Source: an uncultured Eubacteriaceae bacterium (GTDB taxonomy: Bacteria; Bacillota; Clostridia; Eubacteriales; Eubacteriaceae). From it: DNA of 64,000 bases. The position numbers were made by a program, and so were the translations under genes. The stretch is from positions 62,001 to 126,000 of the forward strand of contig CAMBHL010000005.1 in the NCBI GenBank assembly GCA_945867155.1, in the 5' to 3' direction. Positions 42,142 to 50,101 of this stretch are shown one piece after another; position 1 is the first letter of the stretch; every line of letters starts with the position of its first letter. Under the pieces are notes generated by a model that did not search any database, was not told the origin of the DNA, and saw nothing but the letters and a program-made list of their open reading frames with translations.

Positions 42142-42302
42142 CTTCACGCGAACTTCACCCGCCCCCGCGAAAAAAAAGCGCAGGGAGTCGTGAAGCTCAA
42201 CTTACCGTTTTGCTTTCGTCTCTCACACGTCTGCCTTAAGGATAGCACGGGATCGGTGCCGTGTCAATATTAAATTTCATGATGATTTCATCTTTGCTTC
42301 AC
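42142..42302. repeat. Four GTGAAG/CTTCAC hexamers upstream of the DUF4373 gene
   Basis: CTTCAC at 42142-42147, 42153-42158 and 42297-42302, and GTGAAG at 42190-42195. They lie in the 276-bp gap with no gene. They could be binding sites for the DUF4373 protein or another regulator. Confidence 0.45.
42239..42267 (-). promoter_or_regulatory. Promoter of the phage-like cassette with palindromic spacer
   Basis: TTGACA (42262-42267, minus), 17-bp spacer, TATCCT (42239-42244). The spacer is itself a dyad, GCAC-N7-GTGC (42245-42259), as expected for a repressor site between the -35 and -10. Confidence 0.75.
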
Positions 42303-42321
42303 GTTTCTGGATCAAATTCGC

Positions 42322-42345
42322 AAAATAAAAAGCCCCGAAGGGCTT
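42322..42345 (-). terminator. Terminator after the membrane-anchored SDR gene
   Basis: AAGCCC-TTCG-GGGCTT on the minus strand (42330-42345) then TTTTATTTTG. Confidence 0.8.
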
Positions 42346-42352
42346 AAAACTT

Positions 42353-43294
42353 TTATAACCGTCTGAGCAGTTCCCAGAACGCGATCAGCACTTCCCGGGG
42401 GATGAGCTTCGAGAAGAAGCGGTGAATGGTGCAGAAGGCCCCGGGGGTGGACACGGCGAAGCCCCGGCGGGAGGTGGCGAGGGCCCGGCGGGCAACGGAT
42501 ATGGATTTCGCACCCCCGGCGAAGTTTTTTATCTCTGGCTTTTCGCCGGCGTTTTCTGCGGCCTTGGCGATGGGGATGAACTCGGTGTCGGCCATCCAGT
42601 ACGGGCAGACGGCGGTGACGGCGATGCCCCGCGGGAGCAGTTCTGTCCTGAGGGCTCTCGAATAGTGATAGAGCATGACTTTCGACGCGGCGTACACGGC
42701 GAAGTGCGGCAGGGGCTGGAAGGCGGCGGTGGAGCAGATTTCTAAGATCCGGCTCCCCTTGTCCATAAAGGGCAGCACCGCGGCGGTGGTGTCGACCGCG
42801 GCCCGGTCGTTGAGGTCGATCATCGCATCGGCGTCCTTCGGGGCCATGTCCGCGGCGGCGCCGATTTTCCCGAGGCCGGCGCACGGAATTAAAATCCGGA
42901 CGCGCACCCCGCTGTTTTCCAACTTATTTTTTAATACGGTATAAGATTCCGGCTTCGTAAGATCCAAAGGCAGCACTTTGGCGGCCATTCCCTTTGACTC
43001 TAATTCTTCGGCCAAAGCGTCGAGGCGTTCTTTCCGGCGGGCGATCAGCCAGATCGCGTCGATCCCCTTTTCTTTCCGCACGATTTCCCGGGCGAAGGCG
43101 GCGCCGAGTCCGCTGGACGCCCCGGTGATCAGGGCGATGTGGGGCGCGTCGTCCCCTTTCTTTCTCTGACTTCTTAAAATTAAAGCCGTGACGATAATTA
43201 ATATAAACGCCACGATGCCGAAGCCGACGATCACCCGGCCCGTGAAGCCCACGGCGGTGAAAAAGGCCTGGCGCAGAACAGTGCGCATCATCAT
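42353..43294 (-). CDS. Membrane-anchored short-chain dehydrogenase
   Basis: 313 residues. An N-terminal hydrophobic anchor (about residues 22-42) precedes a classical SDR domain: ALITGASSGLGAAFA (cofactor loop), LIPCAGLG, catalytic Ser in EICSTAAFQ, and YAASKVM with Tyr and Lys. The C-terminal segment FCTIHRFFSKLIPREVLIAFWELL is also hydrophobic and may touch the membrane. This size and layout recall DltE/ hydroxysteroid-type SDRs that act on lipid-like substrates; the substrate is unknown. It is divergent from the metal exporter and ends in a terminator. Confidence 0.8.
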   Translation of the reverse strand: MMMRTVLRQAFFTAVGFTGRVIVGFGIVAFILIIVTALILRSQRKKGDDAPHIALITGASSGLGAAFAREIVRKEKGIDAIWLIARRKERLDALAEELESKGMAAKVLPLDLTKPESYTVLKNKLENSGVRVRILIPCAGLGKIGAAADMAPKDADAMIDLNDRAAVDTTAAVLPFMDKGSRILEICSTAAFQPLPHFAVYAASKVMLYHYSRALRTELLPRGIAVTAVCPYWMADTEFIPIAKAAENAGEKPEIKNFAGGAKSISVARRALATSRRGFAVSTPGAFCTIHRFFSKLIPREVLIAFWELLRRL

Positions 43295-43337
43295 CTTCCC
43301 TTCTTTCTTTAATCATAATAGTTTAGCTGTGTTCCCT

Positions 43338-43343
43338 ATTATA
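43338..43343 (-). promoter_or_regulatory. -10 box of the SDR gene
   Basis: TATAAT on the minus strand, 44 bp upstream of the start codon; the -35 is poor and abuts the inverted repeat at 43361-43384. Confidence 0.5.
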
Positions 43344-43360
43344 CGCCAAATTCAGGGCCG

Positions 43361-43384
43361 ATACATGAAATTTTCATCATGTAT
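43361..43384. repeat. Inverted repeat between divergent SDR and exporter genes
   Basis: ATACATG-N10-CATGTAT, perfect 7-bp arms, placed at the -35 position of the SDR promoter, so a likely regulator site. Confidence 0.55.
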
Positions 43385-43480
43385 TTGAATTTCACGCCCC
43401 GCCGTGATACCATAGAGCCCACGCGAAAATATCACACAACTGTTTACAATAAAAAGATTTAAATAGAAAGGCAGGTTTTT

Positions 43481-44350
43481 ATGACAGCCATTTTCCTCGA
43501 CGCGGTGATTGACACCTTAAAGCTCATTCCGTTTCTCTTTGTCACCTATCTGATCATGGAGGCCTTCGAGGCCCGCACCGCCGACGACACGTCCCAGATG
43601 CTCGCGAAGGTTGGCCCCTTCGGCCCCATCGTCGGCGCCGGGGTCGGCCTCATCCCCCAGTGCGGCTTCTCCGCCGCGGCGTCGAGCCTGTTCGCCGGAG
43701 GGCTGATCTCCCCGGGGACGCTGATCGCCGTGTTTCTGTCCACCTCTGACGAAATGCTGCCGATCTTTTTGTCTGAGCACGTGGCCCTGTCGACCCTCGG
43801 GCGCATCCTCGCCGCCAAGGCCGCCATCGCCGTGATCACCGGGCTTGTCATCGACATGGTGATCAAGCTCCTGAAGCCCAAGGCGCCGAAGCACATCCAC
43901 GACCTGTGCGAACACGACCACTGCGGCTGCGAAGAAGACCACGGCGGCGGTTTTCCCGCGATTTGCCGGGCGGCCTTGAAGCACACGTTAAACATCACCC
44001 TCTTTATTTTCATCATCACCGTGGCCCTGGCCTTTGTAGTCGAAGGGGTCGGCTCCAATGCCATCGCGAACTTTCTCGCGAACCGGCCGGCCTTCGGGGT
44101 GTGCCTGTCGGCCCTCATCGGCCTGATCCCCAACTGCGCCGCGTCGGTGATGCTCACCCAGCTCTACCTGTCCCGGCTCATCACCGCGGCCCAGATGATC
44201 GCGGGGCTTTCAGTTGGCGCCGGGGTCGGCCTTTTGGTGCTGTTTCGCACCAACCGCCCGATGAAGGAAAATATCATCCTGACCCTCGTCCTTTACGGCG
44301 CCGGGGTCGCCTGGGGGCTGCTGTTTGAATTGCTGCATTTGTCATTTTAA
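43481..44350 (+). CDS. Putative heavy-metal/manganese exporter (ArsP_2 family)
   Basis: 289 residues, eight or more hydrophobic segments. Two homologous halves each hold a conserved GxGVGLIPQCGFSAAASSLFAGGLISPGTL-like block (first) and SALIGLIPNCAASVMLTQLYL (second), typical of the putative manganese transporter/ArsP_2 family. Between them lies a His/Cys/Asp-rich loop, HIHDLCEHDHCGCEEDHGG, which probably binds the metal. The ion is not certain. It is transcribed alone, divergent from the SDR gene, and ends at a bidirectional terminator. Confidence 0.8.
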   Translation: MTAIFLDAVIDTLKLIPFLFVTYLIMEAFEARTADDTSQMLAKVGPFGPIVGAGVGLIPQCGFSAAASSLFAGGLISPGTLIAVFLSTSDEMLPIFLSEHVALSTLGRILAAKAAIAVITGLVIDMVIKLLKPKAPKHIHDLCEHDHCGCEEDHGGGFPAICRAALKHTLNITLFIFIITVALAFVVEGVGSNAIANFLANRPAFGVCLSALIGLIPNCAASVMLTQLYLSRLITAAQMIAGLSVGAGVGLLVLFRTNRPMKENIILTLVLYGAGVAWGLLFELLHLSF

Positions 44351-44389
44351 GCCCTGATGCATCCGTCAACGCGCCTCCCCGTTAAGCGC

Positions 44390-44436
44390 AAAAAACGCCT
44401 GGCTGATTTCAGTCAGGCGTCATTTTTTTGTTTTTA
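44390..44436. terminator. Bidirectional terminator between exporter and thrS
   Basis: ACGCCTG / CAGGCGT (44395-44401, 44414-44420) with inner pairing CTGA/TCAG, A-run before and T-run after. Confidence 0.85.
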
Positions 44437-44445
44437 CCGTGAAAC

Positions 44446-46218
44446 TCAGTCGGCAGTTTCAATCAGTTCCAGGCTGTGTTCTTCGATCATCTTCTGGCAC
44501 ATGCCCACGAAATAATCCAGCGGGATGTCGTTGAGCTGTTTGTTGCCGCGGATGTTGATCGAGACGGTGCCGTCGGCCGCTTCCTTATCGCCGAGGATCA
44601 GGATGTAGGGATCCTTGTACTGTTTGAAGTGCTTGATCTTCGTCTTCATGTTGTCGTCGGAATAATCGGCTTCGACGCGGATGCCGGCGCGCTTGAGCAC
44701 ATCGGCGACGTGTTTCGCGTAGGCGTTGTGGGATTCGCGGATCGGCACAATGCCCACCTGGTACGGGCAGAGCCAGAACGGGAAATCCCCCTTGAAGTTT
44801 TCGGTGATGATCCCGATGAACCGTTCGAAGGAGCCGAGAATCGCGCGGTGAATCAAGACCGGGCGCTTTTCGGTGTCGTCGCCGGCGGCGTATTTCATGC
44901 CGAAGTTCAGCGGCAGCTGGAAGTCCAGCTGGATCGTCCCCATCTGCCATTCGCGGCCCAGGGCGTCGCGCATCTTTAAGTCGATCTTCGGGCCGTAGAA
45001 GGCGCCGTCCCCTTCGTTGATTTCAAAATTCCCTTCGCCGTATTTCTTGACCAAAATGGCCTTGAGGTCGGCTTCTGCCTTGTTCCAGACTTCGATGTCG
45101 CCCATGTAGTCGTCGGGGCGGGTGGAGAGCTCTGCCTTGTAGGTCAGGCCCAGCGGGGTGTAGATTTCGCTGGCCACGTCCATGATGTCGAAGATTTCAT
45201 CGGCGATCTGGTCTTCGGTGACGAAGATGTGGGCGTCATCCTGGCGGAACATCTGCACCCGGAACAGGCCGTTGAGTTCGCCGGATTTTTCCTTGCGGTG
45301 GATGGTGTCGACCTGGGCATAGCGCAGGGGCAGATCCTTGTAGGAACGTTTCTTCGTCTGATAGACCTTGATGGTGTTCGGGCAGTTCATCGGCTTGAGG
45401 GCGTAGGTGTTGGGGTCTTCTTCATCCTTGCCCGGGATGACGAACATGCCGTCCATGTAGTGGTCCCAATGGCCCGAGGTTTCCCAGAGCTTCTTCTTCG
45501 AGAGCACCGGCCCGGAGATTTCCTGGTAGCCGTGGGCTTCGTGGACACTGCGCCAGAAATCGAGCAGCGCGTTGAACAGCTTCCAGCCGCGGGGCAGCCA
45601 GTAGGGCATGCCCGGCGCCGTTTCGTCGAACATGAAGAGATCCAGCTGGGCGCCGATCTTCTTGTGATCCCGTTCCTTCGCTTCGCGGATCAGGGCCTTG
45701 TGCGCCTTGAGGGCCTTCTTGTCCGGGAAGGCGTAGGCGTAGATCCGGGTCAGGTTGTCGCGGTTTTCGTCGCCGCGCCAATAAGCGCCCGACGCGCTTC
45801 GGATTTCGAAGGCCGCGCTGAGCAATTCCTGGGAATTGTCGACGTGAGGCCCGCGGCAGAGATCAACATAATCGTCCCCGGTGTAATACACGGTGATGAC
45901 TTCGTCGTCGGGCAGGTCTTCAATCAATTCGGTCTTGAATTTCTGATCCTTAAAGATATCGAGGGCTTCGGCCTTGGAGACTTCCTTGCGGGTCCAGGCT
46001 TCCTTGCGCTTCAAGATTTCGCGCATCTTGTCTTCGATGGTCTTGAAATCGGCTTCGGTGACGGTCTTTCCTTCCGGCAAGAGGAAATCGTAATAAAAGC
46101 CGTCGTCGATCTGGGGCCCGATGGCGTACTGGGTTTCAGGGCCGTAGAGCTCGATCACAGCCTTGGCCATCACGTGAGCCAGGGAATGGCGGTAACAACT
46201 TAACACTTTTTCATCCAT
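44446..46218 (-). CDS. thrS: Threonyl-tRNA synthetase lacking the TGS domain
   Basis: 590 residues, about 50 shorter than usual, because the protein opens directly with the editing domain: HSLAHVMA (HxxxH) at residues 11-18 and DLCRGPH carrying the third zinc-type Cys/His of that domain. The class II core follows with LKPMNCPNTIK, FRxxDxxH (FRQDDAHIF) and VLIHRAILGSFERF. The C-terminal anticodon-binding domain is complete. It charges tRNA-Thr and is controlled by the upstream T-box. ATG 46218 has AAAGGAGAAAC before it; no frame for a TGS domain is found upstream. Confidence 0.95.
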   Translation of the reverse strand: MDEKVLSCYRHSLAHVMAKAVIELYGPETQYAIGPQIDDGFYYDFLLPEGKTVTEADFKTIEDKMREILKRKEAWTRKEVSKAEALDIFKDQKFKTELIEDLPDDEVITVYYTGDDYVDLCRGPHVDNSQELLSAAFEIRSASGAYWRGDENRDNLTRIYAYAFPDKKALKAHKALIREAKERDHKKIGAQLDLFMFDETAPGMPYWLPRGWKLFNALLDFWRSVHEAHGYQEISGPVLSKKKLWETSGHWDHYMDGMFVIPGKDEEDPNTYALKPMNCPNTIKVYQTKKRSYKDLPLRYAQVDTIHRKEKSGELNGLFRVQMFRQDDAHIFVTEDQIADEIFDIMDVASEIYTPLGLTYKAELSTRPDDYMGDIEVWNKAEADLKAILVKKYGEGNFEINEGDGAFYGPKIDLKMRDALGREWQMGTIQLDFQLPLNFGMKYAAGDDTEKRPVLIHRAILGSFERFIGIITENFKGDFPFWLCPYQVGIVPIRESHNAYAKHVADVLKRAGIRVEADYSDDNMKTKIKHFKQYKDPYILILGDKEAADGTVSINIRGNKQLNDIPLDYFVGMCQKMIEEHSLELIETAD

Positions 46219-46254
46219 TTTTGTTTCTCCTTTATTTCGGGCATCGCCGGCGCA

Positions 46255-46480
46255 TAAAAAAATCCCCGACAGATACCAAAGGTATTGTCAGGGACGCTAT
46301 TTCGCGCGGTTCCACCCTGCTTGTCCGCTCATGCGGACCGCTTCATCACGATGGTAACGGCATCACCGGGCCGGATTAGGGCCTCTCGGAGGTGGTCTTC
46401 GGACGGCCTCTGCAGCCGGCTCTCACCGCCCCGGCCTCGCTTTCGCTTCCGCGCGTCTTACTCGTCTCGTCATTGAATTG
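46255..46480 (-). promoter_or_regulatory. T-box leader of thrS
   Basis: On the minus strand an early AGTAAGACGC element, a long stem I, then the hallmark AGGGTGGAACCGCG (about 46303-46316), the antiterminator partner GCGTCCCTG, and a terminator stem with arms TCCCTGACAATACC / GGTATCTGTCGGGGA (46262-46295) ending in seven T. A candidate ACC (Thr) specifier is in the GAAGACCACC segment. Uncharged tRNA-Thr would favour antitermination. Confidence 0.9.
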
Positions 46481-46485
46481 ACTTG

Positions 46486-46514
46486 ATTTTAATCGAAAGC
46501 CTCCGCTTTGTAAA
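46486..46514 (-). promoter_or_regulatory. Promoter of the thrS T-box transcript
   Basis: TTTACA (46509-46514, minus), 17-bp spacer, TAAAAT (46486-46491); start near 46478, at the beginning of the T-box. Confidence 0.75.
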
Positions 46515-46583
46515 GGGGGCGGATGATTTTTTTTGAGATGAAAACTTTTGCCTTAATTTTTCTTCCGGATAATTCGGGCAAAT

Positions 46584-46901
46584 CTACAATCCGCGAATAA
46601 TGTCCACATAATCCTGCCGTTGATCCACCACCGCATAAATGATCACCGTTTGAGCCGGTTCATCTATTTTGTAAAAAACGAGATCTTTCTTCAAAACGAG
46701 CACCCGGTAACCTTGCCGTCTGAGCGTTGGGTATCGTGGCCTGACCCCAAGATCCGGATGATCCCCCAGCTTCAGAATGCTGCTTTCAATCTCGTCCAAC
46801 TTCGCAAGGGCCGTACGACGGCCAAAATGCTGCGCCACATGCAGAACAATCCTGCTGATTTGCGCGTCTGCTGTGTCGGTTTTAAGGATTTTGTACTTCA
46901 A
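46584..46901 (-). CDS. RelE/ParE-family toxin
   Basis: 105 residues. KYKILKTDTADAQISRIVLHVAQHFG and the C-terminal GYRVLVLKKDLVFYKIDEPAQTVIIYAVVDQRQDY fit the RelE/ParE superfamily fold, with basic residues and a final Tyr/Arg set. The toxin would cut ribosome-bound mRNA (RelE) or poison gyrase (ParE); which one cannot be told. It overlaps the antitoxin gene by 4 bp, with the antitoxin first. Confidence 0.85.
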   Translation of the reverse strand: MKYKILKTDTADAQISRIVLHVAQHFGRRTALAKLDEIESSILKLGDHPDLGVRPRYPTLRRQGYRVLVLKKDLVFYKIDEPAQTVIIYAVVDQRQDYVDIIRGL

Positions 46902-47182
46902 TCGTCATACTCCTGCAGGATTGCCCGCAAGCTGTTAAAGGTGTCTGAAACCGGTCCGACCCGGCCGTTCCTGACGTCATCTTCTGCCTCTGAGAGCACC
47001 TCCAGCAGCTCAATGCGCGCCTTCATATTCTGATACGCTTCGTAAGAGAGCGACACCGTATCGCCCCGGCCGTTCACCGTGATGATGACCGCTTCGTCCT
47101 GCTCTTTGCACAATTGGGAAATATCGTGATAATGATTCCTCAAATCCGCCGACGGCCGAATCGTTTCCCGAAGTTTCGCCAT
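46898..47182 (-). CDS. Phd/YefM-family antitoxin
   Basis: 94 residues. RETIRPSADLRNHYHDISQLCKEQDEAVIITVNGRGDTVSLSYEAYQ is the Phd/YefM DNA-binding fold; the C-terminal part (EDDVRNGRVGPVSDTFNSLRAILQEYDD) should wrap the toxin. It neutralises the partner toxin and represses the pair through the operator at 47210-47228. The ribosome site is CGAGGAGGTG. Confidence 0.88.
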   Translation of the reverse strand: MAKLRETIRPSADLRNHYHDISQLCKEQDEAVIITVNGRGDTVSLSYEAYQNMKARIELLEVLSEAEDDVRNGRVGPVSDTFNSLRAILQEYDD

Positions 47183-47209
47183 ATCCGCGCACCTCCTCGC
47201 TTATGCTTT

Positions 47210-47248
47210 GATATAGTCAAATTATATCACGATTTGCCCGTTTCACAA
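47210..47248 (-). promoter_or_regulatory. Toxin-antitoxin promoter with operator
   Basis: TTGTGA (47243-47248, minus), 16-bp spacer, TATAAT (47221-47226). A dyad GATATA-N7-TATATC (47210-47228) overlaps the -10, the expected place for Phd/YefM autorepression. Confidence 0.75.
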
Positions 47249-47332
47249 CGTCATTTTCCCGTCCTGCACACAAAACCCCCGGCCTATGCTAAAATAAAAA
47301 GAAACGAATTCAAATCAATAAAGGAAAAACTC

Positions 47333-48532
47333 ATGCCAAACAACACCAAACCCCGAAGCCCCCGGCTTCTCGTCCTGATTCTTTTCGCCGCGGCCATCGC
47401 GGCCGCCGCCCTTGGGACTTTTTTCTTCGCCTTCTGCCATATAACCGAAAAGGCGCCGGTGACATCCCCCAAAAAGGCCGATCCCATCGCCGTCCGGGTG
47501 AAACACATGACCACCGAGGAAAAAGTCGGCCAGCTCTTCATCGTCACCCCCGACCAGCTCACCGGCAGCCACGTCACCGCCGCTGACGCCGCCACCCGCG
47601 AGGCCATCGCAAAAACCCGGCCCGGCGGCCTGATCTATTTCGACGACAACCTGAAAAACCCGGCCCAGACCCAGGCTTTGCTGAAAGACACCCGAAAGAT
47701 TTACAACGACCTCGGCCTGCCGGTGCCTTTTCTCGCCGTCGACGAAGAAGGGGGCGAGGTGGCCCGCGTCGCACACAACCCCGCCTTCGGCGTCCAAAAC
47801 GTCGGGGATATGCGGGCGGTCGGCCGCACCGGCAACCCCGCTAAGGCCGCGGCCGTGGGCACCACCCTCGGCACCTATTTAAAAGGCCTCGGCTTCAATC
47901 TGGATTTCGCCCCCGACGCCGACGTGCTCACCAATCCGGCCAACACCGTCGTCGCCCGCCGTTCCTTCGGCACTGATCCGGCCCTGGTCAAACAGATGAG
48001 CGAAGCGGAAGCCCGCGCCTTAAGCGCCTGCGGCGTCCTCCCCTGTCTCAAACACTTCCCGGGCCACGGCGCCACCACCGGCGACACCCACGCCGGCGCC
48101 GCCGCCACCGACAAAACCCTCGACCAGATGATGCAGGCGGAGCTTCTCCCCTTTAACGACGTGAACGCCTACGCGCCAATGATCATGGCCGGCCACATCG
48201 CCGCGCCGAAAGTCACCGGGGACAACACCCCCGCCTGCCTGTCGAAAAAAATGGTCACCGACGTCCTGCGCGGCAAGCTCCACTACCGCGGCGTGATCAC
48301 CACCGACTCCCTGCAGATGGGCGCCGTCACCCAGAGCGAGGCCCCGGGCCAGGCCGCCGTCTCAGCCCTCGAAGCCGGCTGCGACGTGATCCTCATGCCC
48401 GACGACTTCCCCGCCGCCCGCGCCGCCGTCCTCGCCGCCATCCAAAAGGGCACCCTCAGCGAAAAACGGCTCAACGCCTCCGTCACCCGGATTCTAAAAT
48501 GCAAGGCCCAACTTAAAAAAGCGTCGAACTGA
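47333..48532 (+). CDS. Glycoside hydrolase family 3 (NagZ-like beta-N-acetylhexosaminidase)
   Basis: 399 residues from ATG 47333 (AAGGAAAAA upstream); the open frame further upstream runs through the toxin-antitoxin promoter and is not coding. An N-terminal signal anchor (RLLVLILFAAAIAAAALGTFFFAF) is followed by a single GH3 domain: VGQLFIVTPDQ, FLAVDEEGGEVARV, the KHFPGHG motif with the Asp-His pair in TTGDTHAG, and nucleophile Asp in VITTDSLQMGAV. It likely trims GlcNAc from muropeptides at the cell surface. Confidence 0.9.
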   Translation: MPNNTKPRSPRLLVLILFAAAIAAAALGTFFFAFCHITEKAPVTSPKKADPIAVRVKHMTTEEKVGQLFIVTPDQLTGSHVTAADAATREAIAKTRPGGLIYFDDNLKNPAQTQALLKDTRKIYNDLGLPVPFLAVDEEGGEVARVAHNPAFGVQNVGDMRAVGRTGNPAKAAAVGTTLGTYLKGLGFNLDFAPDADVLTNPANTVVARRSFGTDPALVKQMSEAEARALSACGVLPCLKHFPGHGATTGDTHAGAAATDKTLDQMMQAELLPFNDVNAYAPMIMAGHIAAPKVTGDNTPACLSKKMVTDVLRGKLHYRGVITTDSLQMGAVTQSEAPGQAAVSALEAGCDVILMPDDFPAARAAVLAAIQKGTLSEKRLNASVTRILKCKAQLKKASN

Positions 48533-48642
48533 TTTTTCAGTTTGGCGCTTTATTTTGTTAAGCTTGGTCGGCTCGGCTTGAAATCCAGACCCGCGGACCT
48601 CAAAACCTATATTTTAACCGTGGCCGGGTCACCTTTAAGCGC

Positions 48643-48670
48643 AAAAAACGCCCGGCAATGCCGAGCGTTT
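48643..48670 (-). terminator. Terminator of the permease/allantoinase operon
   Basis: AAACGCTCGGC / GCCGGGCGTTT on the minus strand (48646-48656, 48660-48670) followed by further T. The flanking TTAAGCGCAAAAAACGCC also occurs at the 44.4-kb terminator. Confidence 0.8.
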
Positions 48671-48684
48671 ATTAAAATCCTGTA

Positions 48685-50070
48685 TTATTTTCGATTTCCC
48701 GCTTCGAGGATGGTCCCTTTGCGGAAATTCTGGCAGGCTTTCATCTTCTTCATGCAGAAGTAGTAAATCAAGCCGGTGGGCACCGTCGCAGTCAGGAAAG
48801 AGATGTCCACGTTGAGCAGGCCGATGACCGCGCCCACAGCTGTGGCGATGATGGCCGCCCAGTTGATGCCCTGGCGGGAACTGTCTTCCGCGTAAAGATC
48901 ATTCAGCTCGGCCTCGGTGAAATGACGCTTGTGCAGGATGTAGTAATCCACGATCAAAACGGCGAAAATCGGGCTGAAGAACGCCGTGTACACCTTGACG
49001 AAGACGTCGAGCCCCGCGGCGGAGGCGTCGTTGGTGAGGATCCACGGGCAGCAGCACACAGCCAGGATCCCGACGAGGATGACGGCGGTCTTGTGCTTCA
49101 TCTTGAACACATCCATGAAGGCGTAGGCCGGCGGCACGACGTTGGACGCCAGGTTCGTCGTCATCTGTGCGAACAGAATAAAGGCCAGAACGACAACTTT
49201 GATGAACACATTATCCACCATGGTGCCGAAGGCGTTAATCGGGTTGGCGATGCCGGTTGCGGTGGACGCCATGGCGCCGATGACGCCGAGCATGACCGTG
49301 GCCGGCACCATTGCGAGGAAGTAGGACGTGCCGCGCTTCGCCGGCGAGTAGCCCCGCTTCAGCTCTCTGGAGTAGTCTCCGGCGTTGAGCATAACGGTGG
49401 TCGAGTTGCCGAAGAAGGCGATGCACGCCGCGATAAACGGCAGGCCCCAAGTCGGCTTCAGACTGCCGAGGTTCGTCTGAATCACGCCGCTGTACTTGGA
49501 CAGGCAGATGTAGAGCAGGTAGAACATCGCCGCGACGATGACCACGCCGCCGATGTTTTCAACCCATTTGATGCCCTGGAAGCCCTTGACGGACAATGCG
49601 ATCTGAACCGCCTGGAACACGAAGAAGAACAGCCAGACGTTGTTGTAGTGAAACAGCGCGATGGAAATCTGGTTGATCGCAGCGCCCCCGAGCCAGGTCT
49701 GGAAGCCGTACCAGACGATGGCGGGCAAGCCTCGAATGAGGACCGGAATGGCGCTGCCCTTGGTGCCGTAGGCGCTCTTTAATTGGATCGCGTACGGCGC
49801 GCCGGTTTTGTAGCTGAAGGTGTCGTTTAAGCAGATGCCGACGATGAGGACGAGGGTCCCGATGGTGACGGCCAGGAAGATCTGCATGAGGTTGAGGCCC
49901 TTGCCCAGCTGGGCCGAGCCCATGGTCAGGGTCCCGATAGAGATGCAGCCCCCAAGCCAAAGCATGGTGTAGGAGCCCCAGCCCATGCTGCGTTCTTCGT
50001 CCTTAAGCGGCTTTAAGGACGCCGCTTCCTTCTTTTCTTCGGCCGCAATGGCCGTGTTGTCTTTTGCCAT
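48685..50070 (-). CDS. NCS1-family permease (allantoin/hydantoin/nucleobase), copy 2
   Basis: 461 residues, twelve hydrophobic segments of the NCS1 (PucI/Mhp1/CodB) sodium- or proton-symporter family. Conserved blocks are YTMLWLGGCISIGTLTMG, LPAIVWYGFQTWLGGAAIN and NSTTVMLNAGDYSREL. Neighbouring allantoinase-like enzymes suggest ureide or hydantoin uptake. It is paralogous to the permease at 51605, with the same C-terminal FRKGTILEAG / FRRGTIFDEG ending, and is the last gene of a four-gene minus operon. Confidence 0.88.
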   Translation of the reverse strand: MAKDNTAIAAEEKKEAASLKPLKDEERSMGWGSYTMLWLGGCISIGTLTMGSAQLGKGLNLMQIFLAVTIGTLVLIVGICLNDTFSYKTGAPYAIQLKSAYGTKGSAIPVLIRGLPAIVWYGFQTWLGGAAINQISIALFHYNNVWLFFFVFQAVQIALSVKGFQGIKWVENIGGVVIVAAMFYLLYICLSKYSGVIQTNLGSLKPTWGLPFIAACIAFFGNSTTVMLNAGDYSRELKRGYSPAKRGTSYFLAMVPATVMLGVIGAMASTATGIANPINAFGTMVDNVFIKVVVLAFILFAQMTTNLASNVVPPAYAFMDVFKMKHKTAVILVGILAVCCCPWILTNDASAAGLDVFVKVYTAFFSPIFAVLIVDYYILHKRHFTEAELNDLYAEDSSRQGINWAAIIATAVGAVIGLLNVDISFLTATVPTGLIYYFCMKKMKACQNFRKGTILEAGNRK

Positions 50071-50101
50071 TTGTATGATTCTCCTAATCTAGGTGTAAAA
50101 C

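Noticed and set aside
38683..42352. Complete prophage
   Set aside because: No integrase, terminase, portal, capsid or tail genes and no flanking direct repeats seen; called a lysis cassette instead.
47114..47332. Upstream extension of the GH3 gene
   Set aside because: Runs antisense through the antitoxin gene and its promoter; signal anchor and ribosome site support ATG 47333.
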